A DNA stretch of 31,449 bases from Proteobacteria bacterium UBA5122 (GCA_002415485.1 DHYU01000070.1:19233-50681), one strand, 5' to 3'; shown: positions 15,071-24,894, numbered from the stretch's first letter. A program made the numbers and translations. Notes: generated by a model from the letters alone, not told the origin.

Positions 15071-17500
15071 ATGGTTGCATGTATTTGGTGGTTGTTTCTG
15101 GGAGCCCTGATCTGGGGCATGGCCTATCGTCGGATGCCCTTGTGGGCGGTGAGCGTGGTGGTCGTGGCCGATCTGGCGCTGACGACATATCTACAAATCT
15201 TCTCGCCGATTAGTCTGATCTCGCTGTGGGTGATCGCACTGTTGATCCTGGTGCCGCTGAATATCCCGCCGCTACGCCGCTTGCTGATCAGCAACAAGGC
15301 GATGCAGCTGATGCGGCGCGCGCTGCCGCCGATGTCGCAGACAGAAAAAGAGGCGCTCGATGCCGGCACGGTGTGGTGGGATGGCGATCTGTTCAGCGGC
15401 CGCCCCAACTGGAAAAAGATGCTGGCGATCCCAGAACCCAGGCTGACCGAAGAAGAACAGGCCTTTATCGATGGCCCGGTGCAACAGTTGTGCGAGATGC
15501 TCGACGACTGGCACATCACCGAAGAGCGCCACGACCTGCCGCCGGAGGTGTGGCAGTTCATCAAGGACAACGGTTTCTTTGGCATGATCATCCCCAAGGC
15601 CTACGGTGGCCTTGAGTTCTCGGCGCTGGCGCATTCGGCAGTGGTGATGAAGGTCGCGACCCGTTCGATCAGCGCCGCAGTCACCGTGATGGTGCCCAAC
15701 TCCCTCGGTCCGGCCGAGCTGCTGCTGCACTACGGCACGCAGGCACAAAAAGACCACTATCTGCCGCGCCTGGCCAAAGGCAAGGACATCCCCTGTTTTG
15801 CATTGACCGGCCCCGAGGCGGGCAGCGATGCCGCGTCGATCCCCGACAAGGGCGTGATCTGCAAGGGCATGTATCGCGGCAACGAGGTGCTCGGCATCCG
15901 TCTCAACTGGGACAAACGCTACATCACCCTCGGCCCGGTGGCGACCGTGCTGGGCCTGGCCTTCCGCCTCTATGATCCGGATCACCTGATCGGCCAGACC
16001 GAGGATATCGGCATCACCTGCGCGCTGATCCCGACCGACACCGATGGCGTCTGGATCGGCCACCGCCACGCGCCGCTGAGTCAGGCCTTCATGAATGGCC
16101 CCAACCGTGGCCACGATGTGTTCATCCCGATGGACTGGGTCATCGGCGGTCAGGCCCAGGTCGGCCAGGGCTGGCGTATGTTGATGGAGTGCCTCGCTGC
16201 AGGGCGTTCGATCTCGCTGCCCGCGCTCAGTACCGGCGCCGGCAAGCTGGTATCGCGCGCGACGGGCGCCTATGCCCGCGTGCGCAAACAGTTCAAGACG
16301 CCGATCGGTCGCTTCGAGGGCGTCGAAGAGCCGCTGGCGCGGATGGCGGCCTACACCTACATGATGGATGGTGCACGCACGATGACCGCCGGCGCGGTCG
16401 ATGCCGGTGAAAAGCCATCGGTCATCTCGGCCATCGCCAAATACAATCTGACCGAACGCATGCGCCGCATCGTCAGTGATGCAATGGACGTGCAGGGCGG
16501 CAGCGCCATCTGCATGGGGCCGCGCAATTTCATCGGTCGCGCCTATCAGTCGGTGCCGATCAGCATCACGGTCGAGGGGGCGAACATCCTGACCCGCACC
16601 ATGATCATCTTCGGCCAGGGTGCGATCCGCTGCCATCCGTACGTGCTGAAAGAGATGGAATCGGCCAAGGCCAAAGACGGCACCGCCTTCGATCGCGCAC
16701 TGTGGGGACACTTTGGGTTTACGTTCAGCAATTTCTGCCGTGCCTTCTGGATGGGGCTGACCGGCGCCAAGTTTCAGTCTGCACCGGTCAAGGGTGAGGT
16801 CGCCTATTACTATCGCCAGCTTGATCGCATGAGCGCCGCCTTCGCGCTGGTGGCCGATCTGTGCATGCTGACCCTCGGTGGCCAGCTCAAACGCAAGGAG
16901 AAGTTGTCCGGGCGGCTGGCGGATATCCTGAGCCAGATGTATCTGATCTCGGCCACGCTCAAGCGTTACCACGACCAGGGTCAGCGCAAAGAGGACCTGC
17001 CGCTGCTGCGTTGGTCCTGTGACGAGTCGCTGTATCAGTTACAGGAGGCGATGCGCGGCCTGTTCCGCAACATGCCGCTGCGCGGGCTGGGGACCTTGTT
17101 GCGGATCATCGTCATGCCCTGGGGCAAACCCTATCACCTGCCGGACGATAAGCTCGGCCATCAGGTGGCGGAGTTGGTGTTGTCGCCTAGCGAGGCGCGT
17201 GATCGTCTGACCAAGGGGGTATTCATCCCCGAGGCCAAGGATCAGCCGCTGGCACGTCTGGAAGATGCGCTGGCCAAGGTGATCGCAGCCGAGCCGGTGG
17301 AGGCGATGTTGCGCAATGCGGTCAAGACCGGCCTGGTGCCGCGCCTTGGCGATGGCGAGACCACTCAGCGCGCGCTGGAGGCCAGCATCATCGATGAGCG
17401 CGATGCCGAGATCATGCGCGCGGCGATTGCGGCGCGGCGTGATGTCATTACGGTGGATGATTTCAGCCCTGATTATTGGCAGCGCCACGGCCGCCAATAG
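15071..17500 (+). CDS. fadE: FadE-type acyl-CoA dehydrogenase
   Basis: The 809-residue acyl-CoA dehydrogenase performs the first step of beta-oxidation, forming trans-2-enoyl-CoA with FAD. Length and architecture match E. coli FadE (about 814 residues). Two or three hydrophobic N-terminal segments (about residues 3-65) anchor it in the membrane. The dehydrogenase core spans about 110-530 (CFALTGPEAGSDA, then TVEGANILTRTMIIFGQGA), and a C-terminal DUF1974-type helical domain runs to the end. E502 in TVEGANI sits where acyl-CoA dehydrogenases carry the catalytic base. AAGGA lies upstream of the ATG. It is followed after 33 bases by fadI. The electron acceptor is presumably an electron-transfer flavoprotein not encoded in the window. 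Confidence 0.94.
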   Translation: MVACIWWLFLGALIWGMAYRRMPLWAVSVVVVADLALTTYLQIFSPISLISLWVIALLILVPLNIPPLRRLLISNKAMQLMRRALPPMSQTEKEALDAGTVWWDGDLFSGRPNWKKMLAIPEPRLTEEEQAFIDGPVQQLCEMLDDWHITEERHDLPPEVWQFIKDNGFFGMIIPKAYGGLEFSALAHSAVVMKVATRSISAAVTVMVPNSLGPAELLLHYGTQAQKDHYLPRLAKGKDIPCFALTGPEAGSDAASIPDKGVICKGMYRGNEVLGIRLNWDKRYITLGPVATVLGLAFRLYDPDHLIGQTEDIGITCALIPTDTDGVWIGHRHAPLSQAFMNGPNRGHDVFIPMDWVIGGQAQVGQGWRMLMECLAAGRSISLPALSTGAGKLVSRATGAYARVRKQFKTPIGRFEGVEEPLARMAAYTYMMDGARTMTAGAVDAGEKPSVISAIAKYNLTERMRRIVSDAMDVQGGSAICMGPRNFIGRAYQSVPISITVEGANILTRTMIIFGQGAIRCHPYVLKEMESAKAKDGTAFDRALWGHFGFTFSNFCRAFWMGLTGAKFQSAPVKGEVAYYYRQLDRMSAAFALVADLCMLTLGGQLKRKEKLSGRLADILSQMYLISATLKRYHDQGQRKEDLPLLRWSCDESLYQLQEAMRGLFRNMPLRGLGTLLRIIVMPWGKPYHLPDDKLGHQVAELVLSPSEARDRLTKGVFIPEAKDQPLARLEDALAKVIAAEPVEAMLRNAVKTGLVPRLGDGETTQRALEASIIDERDAEIMRAAIAARRDVITVDDFSPDYWQRHGRQ

Positions 17501-17533
17501 TCAGGACTCACAACAGTCGAAAGGAGCCAGGGT

Positions 17534-18832
17534 ATGGCAGCGACAAGGAGCAAGCAGCGGCCGGTATTTGTAGTTGATGGCGCGCGCACACCATTTCTCA
17601 AGGCAGGCGGTAAGCCGAATGCCTTCCGTGCATCGGATCTGGCGGTGGCGGCGGGGCGTCAGTTGCTGCTGCGGCATGCGATCGATCCCAGCGTGTTCGA
17701 CGAGGTCATCCTCGGCTGCGTGATGCCGGGGCCGGACGAGGCCAACATCGGCCGCGTCGTCGCGCTGCGCCTGGGTTGTGGCAAGGGCGTGCCGGCGTGG
17801 ACCGTGCAACGCAATTGTGCCTCCGGCATGCAGGCGCTGGACAATGCCTTTCGCAACATCGCCGACGGCCGTTCCGAGCTGGTGCTGGCCGGTGGCGTCG
17901 AGTCGATGAGTCATGCACCGGTGCTGCTCAACGAAGACATGGTCGGCTGGCTGGCCGACTGGAGCCGCTGCAAGACCTTCGGCCAAAAGGCCAAGGCCGT
18001 GGGCCAGCTGCGCGGTGGTCACTTCAAACCGATCATCGGCCTGCTGCGAGGCCTGACCGACCCGGTGGTCGGTCTGTCGATGGGGCAGACGGCCGAGATC
18101 CTGGCGCAACGTTTCGGCATCGATCGCGAGATGATGGATGCCTATGCGATGCAGAGTCACAAACGCCTCGCCAAGGCCCAGGACGAGGGTTATCTGTCTG
18201 AAATCGAAGCGATTTATGATACACGGGGTACGGTCTATGACCAGGACAACGGCCTGCGCCGTGACACCGACATGGCCAGCCTGGCCAAACTCAAACCCGT
18301 GTTCGATCGCCACTTCGGTCTGGTCACCGCCGGCAACAGCGCCCAGGTGACCGATGGCGCCGCGATGCTGATCCTGGCCAGCGAAGAGGCGGTGCAGAAA
18401 CACAATCTGCCGGTGCTGGGGCGCATCCTCGACAGCCAGTGGGCCGGGCTGGAGCCGAGCCAGATGGGGCTGGGGCCGGTGCATGCGATGACACCGCTGC
18501 TCGATCGCCTGAGCTGGAAGCTGGACAAGGTCGACTACTGGGAGATCAACGAGGCCTTCGCCACCCAGGTGCTGGCCTGTGTCGAGGCATGGAAGGATCA
18601 GGACTACTGCAGCAACGAGTTGGGGCTGAAAAAGGTCATGGGCGAGATCGATCCGGCGACACTGAATGTCGACGGTGGCGGCGTCAGCATCGGCCATCCG
18701 GTCGGCGCCAGCGGCGCGCGTATCGTGTTGCACCTGCTGCATGTTTTGAAGCGGACCAATGGCAAACGCGGCGTGGCCAGTCTGTGTATCGGCGGTGGCC
18801 AGGGCGGCGCGATGGCAGTGGAAAGGGAGTAG
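17534..18832 (+). CDS. fadI: Acetyl-CoA C-acyltransferase (thiolase)
   Basis: The 432-residue thiolase cleaves 3-oxoacyl-CoA to acetyl-CoA and a shortened acyl-CoA. Catalytic residues are C95 in RNCASGMQ, H388 in GGGVSIGHPVGASG and C418 in CIGGGQGG, with EINEAFA also conserved. Length and sequence are closer to the FadI/trifunctional-protein-beta type (about 430 residues) than to the 390-residue FadA type, and the partner directly downstream is FadJ-like, starting 4 bases after this stop. The two would form a trifunctional-type alpha/beta complex. GAAAGGAG provides the ribosome binding site. Confidence 0.94.
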   Translation: MAATRSKQRPVFVVDGARTPFLKAGGKPNAFRASDLAVAAGRQLLLRHAIDPSVFDEVILGCVMPGPDEANIGRVVALRLGCGKGVPAWTVQRNCASGMQALDNAFRNIADGRSELVLAGGVESMSHAPVLLNEDMVGWLADWSRCKTFGQKAKAVGQLRGGHFKPIIGLLRGLTDPVVGLSMGQTAEILAQRFGIDREMMDAYAMQSHKRLAKAQDEGYLSEIEAIYDTRGTVYDQDNGLRRDTDMASLAKLKPVFDRHFGLVTAGNSAQVTDGAAMLILASEEAVQKHNLPVLGRILDSQWAGLEPSQMGLGPVHAMTPLLDRLSWKLDKVDYWEINEAFATQVLACVEAWKDQDYCSNELGLKKVMGEIDPATLNVDGGGVSIGHPVGASGARIVLHLLHVLKRTNGKRGVASLCIGGGQGGAMAVERE

Positions 18833-18836
18833 TCCA

Positions 18837-20882
18837 ATGGCACAACAAATTACAGAACAGCCTTATAAAAACTGGCGTCTGGAGCGCGACGACCACGACA
18901 TTGCCTGGCTCTATGCCGACAAGGCCGAGGCCAGCGCCAATGTGCTGTCGGCCGATGTGCTCGAGGAGTTGTACGAGATCCTGAGTCAGTTGCAACGCGA
19001 CCGGCCGCAGGGGCTGATTATCCTCTCGGCCAAGCGCAGCGGTTTCATCCTCGGTGCCGACATCAATGAATTCACAACGCTCGGTGGTCAGGCCGATGCC
19101 GAGGCCCTGATCGGTCGTGGTCAGGCGGTGCTCGACCGGCTGGAGGCGCTCGACATGCCGACGGTGGCGCTGATCCAGGGCTTCGCCCTCGGCGGCGGCA
19201 TGGAGCTGGCGCTGGCCTGTCGTTACCGCATTGCCGATGAAGACAGCGCCAAGCTCGGTCTGCCCGAGGTCAAACTCGGCATCCATCCGGGCTTTGGTGG
19301 TACCGTGCGGCTGCCACCCCTGATCGGCGCACCGGCGGCGATGGACATGATGCTAACCGGGCGCATGATCAGTAGCCGCGCTGCGGCCAAGATGGGGCTG
19401 GTCGATTACGCGGTGCCCGAGCGTCGTTTGAAAGACGCGGCCAAACACCTGGTGTTGCAATCGCCGGTACCGAAGAAGGCTAAAGGCTGGCAGGCCTGGG
19501 TCAATCACGATCTGCTGCGACCGCTGATGGCGATGTATCTGCGCAAACAGGTCAGCGGCAAGGCGCGCAAGGATCACTATCCGGCACCGTACGCAATGAT
19601 CGATCTGTGGGCCGAACACATGAGCGATCCACGGCGCATGATGCGCGAAGAGGCGGCGTCGGTGGCGCGGCTGGTGATCGGCGACACGGCGCAGAATCTG
19701 GTGCGTGTGTTCTTCCTGCAGGAGCGGATGAAGGCGCTCGGCAACAAGCGTGACCTGGATGTGAAGCATGTGCATGTCATCGGCGGCGGCGTGATGGGCG
19801 GTGACATCGCTGCCTGGTGTGCGCTGCGTGGGCTGACGGTGACGATTCAGGATCGTAATCACGAGACGCTGGCGCGGGTCATGAAGCGCGCCCATTCACT
19901 CTACAAAAAGAAACTCAAGCTGCCGCGCCTGGTGATGGGCGTGATGGATCGCCTGATCCCTGACATTCACGGCCACGGTGTGGCCAAGGCCGATGTCGTG
20001 ATCGAGGCGATCTTCGAGAACATCGAGGCCAAACAGGGTCTGTACAAAGAGGTCGAGCCGCGCATGAAACCGGGCGCGATCCTGGCGACCAATACCTCCA
20101 GTATCCCGCTCGAGGTGTTGCGTGAGGTGCTGGCCCAGCCGACACGTTTGGTTGGCCTGCATTTCTTCAACCCAGTGGCGAAGATGCAGTTGGTTGAGAT
20201 CGTGCGCAATGACGATACCGATGCCGAGGTCGTAAAACAGGCGATGGCCTTCTGTCGCCACATCGATCGTCTGCCGTTGCCGGTCAAGAGTGCGCCCGGC
20301 TTCTTGGTCAATCGCGTGTTGATGCCGTATCTGCTGGAGGCGGTGCATCTGGTGGAAGAGGGCGTGCCGGCGTGGGCGGTCGACAAGGCGGCGCTCGACT
20401 TCGGCATGCCGATGGGGCCGATCGAACTGGCCGATACCGTCGGTCTCGATATCTGTCAGTCGGTGGCGACGATCCTGTCGCAGCAGCTCAATGTTGAGGT
20501 GCCGCAGCGTCTCAAGCAGATGGTCGATAGCGGCAAGCTCGGTCGCAAGAGTGGCCAGGGTTTTTACAGTTACGCCGACGGCAAGAAGGTCAAACAGGAG
20601 ATCGACAAGGAGTACGTGCCGCCGCGTGATATCACCGACCGCATGATGTTCCGCTTTTTGAATGAGGCGATGGCCTGTCTGCGTGAAGGCATCGTCGAAG
20701 AGGCCGACCTGCTCGATGGCGGTGTGATCTTCGGCACCGGCTTTGCGCCGTTCCGCGGTGGGCCGATGCATTACATCCAGGAGCGTGGCCGTGATGATCT
20801 GCGCCGTACACTGGAAAATCTGGAACATAATCACGGTGGCCGTTTCAAGCCGGACCGCGGCTGGTATGATGGCAACGACTAG
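18837..20882 (+). CDS. fadJ: 3-hydroxyacyl-CoA dehydrogenase / enoyl-CoA hydratase
   Basis: The 681-residue bifunctional enzyme is the alpha partner of the thiolase. The N-terminal crotonase domain (about 1-210) has the oxyanion segment GFILGADINEF, and both catalytic glutamates are present (E123 in GGGME, E144 in LPEVKLG). The dehydrogenase domain starts at about 310 with the NAD-binding GGGVMGG (316-322) and catalytic H442 in GLHFFNPV, and two C-terminal helical domains follow (GFLVNRVLMPYLLEA, then GMPMGPIELADTVGLD, GLGRKSG-like KLGRKSGQGFY). The usual G-A-G-x-M-G-G begins GGG here. GGGAG precedes the ATG at 18837; the frame is open further upstream inside fadI but that part is antisense-like filler. 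It catalyses hydration and NAD-linked oxidation in beta-oxidation. Confidence 0.93.
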   Translation: MAQQITEQPYKNWRLERDDHDIAWLYADKAEASANVLSADVLEELYEILSQLQRDRPQGLIILSAKRSGFILGADINEFTTLGGQADAEALIGRGQAVLDRLEALDMPTVALIQGFALGGGMELALACRYRIADEDSAKLGLPEVKLGIHPGFGGTVRLPPLIGAPAAMDMMLTGRMISSRAAAKMGLVDYAVPERRLKDAAKHLVLQSPVPKKAKGWQAWVNHDLLRPLMAMYLRKQVSGKARKDHYPAPYAMIDLWAEHMSDPRRMMREEAASVARLVIGDTAQNLVRVFFLQERMKALGNKRDLDVKHVHVIGGGVMGGDIAAWCALRGLTVTIQDRNHETLARVMKRAHSLYKKKLKLPRLVMGVMDRLIPDIHGHGVAKADVVIEAIFENIEAKQGLYKEVEPRMKPGAILATNTSSIPLEVLREVLAQPTRLVGLHFFNPVAKMQLVEIVRNDDTDAEVVKQAMAFCRHIDRLPLPVKSAPGFLVNRVLMPYLLEAVHLVEEGVPAWAVDKAALDFGMPMGPIELADTVGLDICQSVATILSQQLNVEVPQRLKQMVDSGKLGRKSGQGFYSYADGKKVKQEIDKEYVPPRDITDRMMFRFLNEAMACLREGIVEEADLLDGGVIFGTGFAPFRGGPMHYIQERGRDDLRRTLENLEHNHGGRFKPDRGWYDGND

Positions 20883-20924
20883 GCCTGCGGGCCGCTCAAT
20901 TGTGTATGCCAACAGGACGGCCCC

Positions 20925-22664
20925 ATGCAATTAGATTTAATTCCTATCGATAGCGTTCATGGTCTCGCGGGTCTGTTCAGGGCCCGCGTTGATCGCAGCC
21001 CCGACGCGACCGCCTACCGTTATTTTGATGATCAATACCGCAGCTGGTGCGATAGCACCTGGCAGCAGATGGCGGCAGAGATCGGTCGCTGGCAGCAGGC
21101 CCTGCGTGATGCGGGCCTGCGCGCCGGTGATCATGTGGCGGTGATGGCGCGCAATTGTCGCCAGTGGGTGATGTTTGATCAGGCCGCGCTTGGCCTGGGC
21201 CTGGTGGTGGTGCCGCTGTATCTGAATGATCGCGGCGATAATCTGGCCTACATCCTGGCCGATGCGCAGGTGAAGCTGTTGTTGCTCGATGGTGCGGCGC
21301 AGTGGAATGAATTGCGCACGGCGGAGGCGCAGCTCGATCCTCAACTGATGTTATGGAGCATCGGCCGTGTCGATCATCCGCGTGTGGTCGAGGTCGAGGG
21401 GCTGTTGCCTGCGGGCGAGTTTGCGTTTGAAGATCACGTGACCGACGTGCATGCGCTGGCGACGATCGTCTATACCTCAGGCACGACCGGCAAACCCAAG
21501 GGCGTGATGCTGAGTCACCATAATATTTTGTTCAACGCCGCCGCTGTGTTGCAGACGGTGAAGGTCTATCGCGACGATTTGTTTTTATCGTTTCTGCCGC
21601 TGTCGCACACGCTGGAGCGCACGGTGGGCTATTACCTGCCGGTGATGGCGGGGGCGACCGTTGCCTATGCCCGTTCGATTCCGCAGCTCGGTGAGGATAT
21701 GCTCAAGGTGCAGCCGACGATTTTGATCTCGGTGCCGCGCATCTATGAACGCATCTACGGTGTATTGCAGGACAAGTTGGGCAGTGGTGGTCTCGGTCGC
21801 AGTTTGTTTGATTTGACGGTAAAGGTCGGTTGGCGACGTTTTCAGATCCAGCAGGGTCGTGCCGCGTGGACGCCGAATCAGTTGTTGTGGCCGCTGCTGT
21901 CGCGCATCGTGGCCTCGAAACTGGTGGCGCGTTTTGGTGGCCGTTTGCGGTTGGCGATCAGCGGTGGTGCACCGATGCCGCAGGATGCGGCGCAGGTGTT
22001 TGTCGGCTTGGGGCTGAATATCCTGCAAGGCTACGGCATGACCGAGACCAGCCCGGTGATTGCCGGCAATCGTTTGGAGGCCAATCTGCCATCGAGTGTG
22101 GGGCAGGTGTTGCCGGGGATAGAGGTGCGCATCGGTGACAACGATGAACTGCAGACGCGCAGCCCGAGTGTGATGTTGGGTTACTGGAATCTGCCGGAGG
22201 CGACGGCGCAGATCATCGATCAGGACGGTTGGTTGCATACCGGCGACAAGGCGAAGATCGAGCAGGGATTTGTCACGATCACCGGTCGCCTGAAAGATAT
22301 TATCGTACTCGCCAATGGTGAAAAGCTGCCGCCGGCGGATATGGAGATGGCGATCTGCAGTGATCCATTGTTTGAACAGGCGATGATCGTCGGTGAGGGC
22401 AGGCCCTTTCTGTCCGCGTTGGTGGTATTGGATCAGGCGCAACTGGAGAAGCTTGGACATACGCCTTCCGACAAAGAGTTGTTAGCGCATGTCGATCGTG
22501 CTCTGGCTGCGTTTCCCGGTTACGCCAAGATTCGTCGGCTGCATGCGTTGAATGAGGCGTGGACGGTCGAGAATGGCATGTTGACGCCGACCTTGAAGGT
22601 CAAGCGCGCCGTAGTGGCGCAGCGTTATCAGGCGCAGATCGACGCCTTATACGAGGGGCATTGA
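20925..22664 (+). CDS. Long-chain acyl-CoA synthetase (AMP-forming)
   Basis: The 579-residue adenylate-forming ligase activates fatty acids to acyl-CoA using ATP. It carries the P-loop YTSGTTGKPKG (183-193), GYGMTETSP, LHTGDKAKIEQGF and ITGRLKDIIVLANGEKLPP, the complete set of AMP-binding-domain motifs. The sequence is of the long-chain/FAA1-like group (RIYERIYGVLQDKL, then SGGAPMP), shorter than eukaryotic forms, with no membrane anchor. AGGAC lies upstream of the ATG. The gene follows fadJ by 42 bases and precedes a thioesterase by 1 base. It feeds substrate into the FadE-FadI-FadJ spiral. Functionally it is a fadD-type enzyme, though not clearly an orthologue of E. coli FadD. Confidence 0.92.
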   Translation: MQLDLIPIDSVHGLAGLFRARVDRSPDATAYRYFDDQYRSWCDSTWQQMAAEIGRWQQALRDAGLRAGDHVAVMARNCRQWVMFDQAALGLGLVVVPLYLNDRGDNLAYILADAQVKLLLLDGAAQWNELRTAEAQLDPQLMLWSIGRVDHPRVVEVEGLLPAGEFAFEDHVTDVHALATIVYTSGTTGKPKGVMLSHHNILFNAAAVLQTVKVYRDDLFLSFLPLSHTLERTVGYYLPVMAGATVAYARSIPQLGEDMLKVQPTILISVPRIYERIYGVLQDKLGSGGLGRSLFDLTVKVGWRRFQIQQGRAAWTPNQLLWPLLSRIVASKLVARFGGRLRLAISGGAPMPQDAAQVFVGLGLNILQGYGMTETSPVIAGNRLEANLPSSVGQVLPGIEVRIGDNDELQTRSPSVMLGYWNLPEATAQIIDQDGWLHTGDKAKIEQGFVTITGRLKDIIVLANGEKLPPADMEMAICSDPLFEQAMIVGEGRPFLSALVVLDQAQLEKLGHTPSDKELLAHVDRALAAFPGYAKIRRLHALNEAWTVENGMLTPTLKVKRAVVAQRYQAQIDALYEGH

Positions 22665-22665
22665 G

Positions 22666-23049
22666 ATGGAAAAGAATAAAGGTGAACGCATGTTGGCGAT
22701 ACGTGTGGCGGCCATGCCGGCGGATGCCAATGCCGCAGGCGATATCTTCGGTGGCTGGATCATGTCGCAGGTCGATCTCGCCGGCAGCATCGTTGCCCAT
22801 CAGGTGGCCGGTGGTCGTGTCGTCACCGTTGCCGTCAATTCATTTGAATTTCAACAGCCGGTATTTATCGGTGACTTGATCAGTTGTTATGCCGAAGTGG
22901 TGCGCATCGGCAACACCTCGATCACGGTAGATGTTGAGGTCTTTGCCGAGCGCAATAAACTAGAACAGCCGATCAAGGTGACACAGGCCACGCTGACCTA
23001 TGTCGCCATCGATGAGAAGCGTAAGCCGCGACCGGTGATTAAACGATAA
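22666..23049 (+). CDS. YciA-type acyl-CoA thioesterase
   Basis: The 127-residue single hotdog-fold thioesterase hydrolyses acyl-CoA. Family motifs are PADANAAGDIFGGWIMSQVDLAGSIVA (landmarks: ANAAGDIFGGW, then MSQVDLA), VAVNSFEFQQPVFIGDL and the strand TQATLTYVAID. The aspartate in GDIFGG is the catalytic acid in this group. The ATG comes 1 base after the ligase stop, so translation is coupled. In a beta-oxidation block such an enzyme probably relieves CoA trapping by releasing dead-end or excess acyl-CoAs (inference). YciA itself acts on a broad range of chain lengths. Confidence 0.9.
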   Translation: MEKNKGERMLAIRVAAMPADANAAGDIFGGWIMSQVDLAGSIVAHQVAGGRVVTVAVNSFEFQQPVFIGDLISCYAEVVRIGNTSITVDVEVFAERNKLEQPIKVTQATLTYVAIDEKRKPRPVIKR

Positions 23050-23056
23050 TCAATCC

Positions 23057-24841
23057 ATGGCGAAGTCTAAGCCCGAAAAAATCCCACCGCTGCTGCGCAG
23101 CAAGATCAAAAAAGCCCTCGACCTGTTACAAAGCAATCGCCTGCCTGAGGCGCGCGAGGCGTATCGTGAATTAACACAGAAGCTGCCGCGCGATGCTGAG
23201 GTGTGGTTCATGTGCGGCACCGTGGAAGGGCGCTTGGGCAATGTGGTCGCTGCCGAGCAGTGTATGCAAAAGGCGCTGGAGTTGCGGCCGCACATGCATC
23301 AGGCCTGGTTGGGCCTGGGGCAGTGCCTGGAGTTGCAACACAAGGTGCCGCAGGCCATTGCCCATTATCAACGTGCGGTGTCGCTGGACCCCGCATTCGT
23401 CAACGCCTGGGAAACGCTGGGTCGTTTGTATGCGGCAACCTCCGATAGTGCTCAGGCCGCAGCGAGTTATGCGCGGGCAATGGCCTTGGCGCCGGGGAAT
23501 ATCGGTTATCTCGTCGGTTATGCGGATGCCAAACTGAGTCTCGGTGATGCAGCCGAGGCGCTAGCCCATTATCAGCGCGCCAATGATCTCGCAAAAAATC
23601 ACCCCACCGTTTTGTGTCGCATCGGTGATGTCTATCTGCATACCAATGAGATGGAGCAGGCGCGTATTTATTACGAGCATGCATTGGCGTTGGCACCGCA
23701 GGATCCCAATGTGCGGTTGGCGATGGCGCGTTATTTGAGTCTGGCGCGTGATGTGGAAGGCGCGCGCGTTATTTTGCGCGAGTTGTTTGCACAGTATCCG
23801 CAACGCACCGAAATACTGGCCGCCTATGCGCCAGTCGTCAGCAGAGATGAACGTGGTGTGTTGATCGAAAAGATCGAGGCGCTTATGCAACAAGCACAAC
23901 TGCCACCCGGCGATCGTCAGGCCTTGGCGTTTAGGTTGGGCATGTTGTACGACAAGGCGCGTGATTACGACAAGGCGTTCGCCTACGTCAAACAGGCCAA
24001 CGATGCCGTGGTCGCGGTATATGACCGACAGCAGCATGAACAGTTTGTTGAATTCCTGATCACGCATTATGACGAGCAGTTTATGCAAACGGCGCCCGTG
24101 TCTGATTGCGATAGCCGTCTGCCGGTGTTTATCGTGGGCATGCCACGCTCAGGGACATCCTTGGTAGAACAAATCCTCAGTAGTCATCCGCAGGTGTACG
24201 GTGCAGGTGAATTGTTCCTGGTCGGCGAGTCGCGTAAAAAATTTCGGCGCAGCCCCACTGCAGCGTATGAAGATCTTGCGTTGATGACCGCGCCAGCCTT
24301 GACCAAGGCCGCAAACGAACACTTGGCAGCACTGCAGGCAAAGAGTCCTGATGCGCTGCGTGTGACCGACAAGATGCCGCACAACTTCCTGTCCTTGGGT
24401 TTTATCTCACGCCTGTTTCCAAATGCCAGGATCATCCATTGCCAGCGTGAGCCGATGGATACCTGTCTGTCCTGTTATTTCCAAAACTTCATGGGCTCGA
24501 TGCCCTACACCAACACACTCGAAGGTCTCGGCCATTATTATCTGCAATACCAAAGGCTCATGGCTCATTGGCAGCAGGTGATGGGCGATCGTATCTTAAC
24601 GGTGAACTATGAAACGCTGGTCGCCGACAATGAGACGACCGTGCGCCAGATGATTGAGTTTGTTGGTTTGGAGTGGGATGAGCGTTGTCTCAAACATGCC
24701 GACAACACCCGAGCCGTAGTCACCGCCAGTTCCGACCAGGCAACCAAACCCTTGTATACCAGCTCCATAGAACGCTGGCGTCACTATGAAACGCAGCTGC
24801 AACCGTTGAAGCGGGTGTTGGCTGGTGAGTGCTCTGTGTAA
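23057..24841 (+). CDS. TPR-repeat sulfotransferase
   Basis: The 594-residue protein has an N-terminal array of tetratricopeptide repeats (about residues 10-330; for example AWLGLGQCLELQHKVPQAIA, then AWETLGRLYAATSDSAQAAA) joined to a C-terminal sulfotransferase domain (about 355-590). The PAPS-binding loop FIVGMPRSGTSLVEQ has G361-S368; KMPHNFLSLGFI and RIIHCQREPMDTCLSCYFQNF follow, and the latter carries the 3'-phosphate-binding region. Related bacterial proteins resemble tyrosylprotein sulfotransferases, but acceptors are unknown and could be protein, glycan or lipid. It starts 7 bases after the thioesterase gene, so it belongs to the same transcript. Its last 99 codons are repeated downstream with 95% identity. 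No signal peptide or membrane helix is evident. Confidence 0.88.
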   Translation: MAKSKPEKIPPLLRSKIKKALDLLQSNRLPEAREAYRELTQKLPRDAEVWFMCGTVEGRLGNVVAAEQCMQKALELRPHMHQAWLGLGQCLELQHKVPQAIAHYQRAVSLDPAFVNAWETLGRLYAATSDSAQAAASYARAMALAPGNIGYLVGYADAKLSLGDAAEALAHYQRANDLAKNHPTVLCRIGDVYLHTNEMEQARIYYEHALALAPQDPNVRLAMARYLSLARDVEGARVILRELFAQYPQRTEILAAYAPVVSRDERGVLIEKIEALMQQAQLPPGDRQALAFRLGMLYDKARDYDKAFAYVKQANDAVVAVYDRQQHEQFVEFLITHYDEQFMQTAPVSDCDSRLPVFIVGMPRSGTSLVEQILSSHPQVYGAGELFLVGESRKKFRRSPTAAYEDLALMTAPALTKAANEHLAALQAKSPDALRVTDKMPHNFLSLGFISRLFPNARIIHCQREPMDTCLSCYFQNFMGSMPYTNTLEGLGHYYLQYQRLMAHWQQVMGDRILTVNYETLVADNETTVRQMIEFVGLEWDERCLKHADNTRAVVTASSDQATKPLYTSSIERWRHYETQLQPLKRVLAGECSV

Positions 24842-24894
24842 ATGGCGTGGGCTCGTTTTCGTTTAACGTAGCCTGGTTCGTAATTCTGGTTAAT

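Noticed and set aside
15272..16972. Very long minus-strand open frame opposite fadE (566 codons)
   Set aside because: It lies entirely inside a confidently identified gene, its translation is H, R and Q rich with no recognisable domain, and it is the usual shadow frame of a GC-rich coding region. The similar frames opposite gor and fadI were rejected for the same reason.
18759..18836. Upstream extension of fadJ into fadI by 26 codons
   Set aside because: The extra residues are unlike the crotonase N terminus, and the ATG at 18837 has GGGAG at the right distance.
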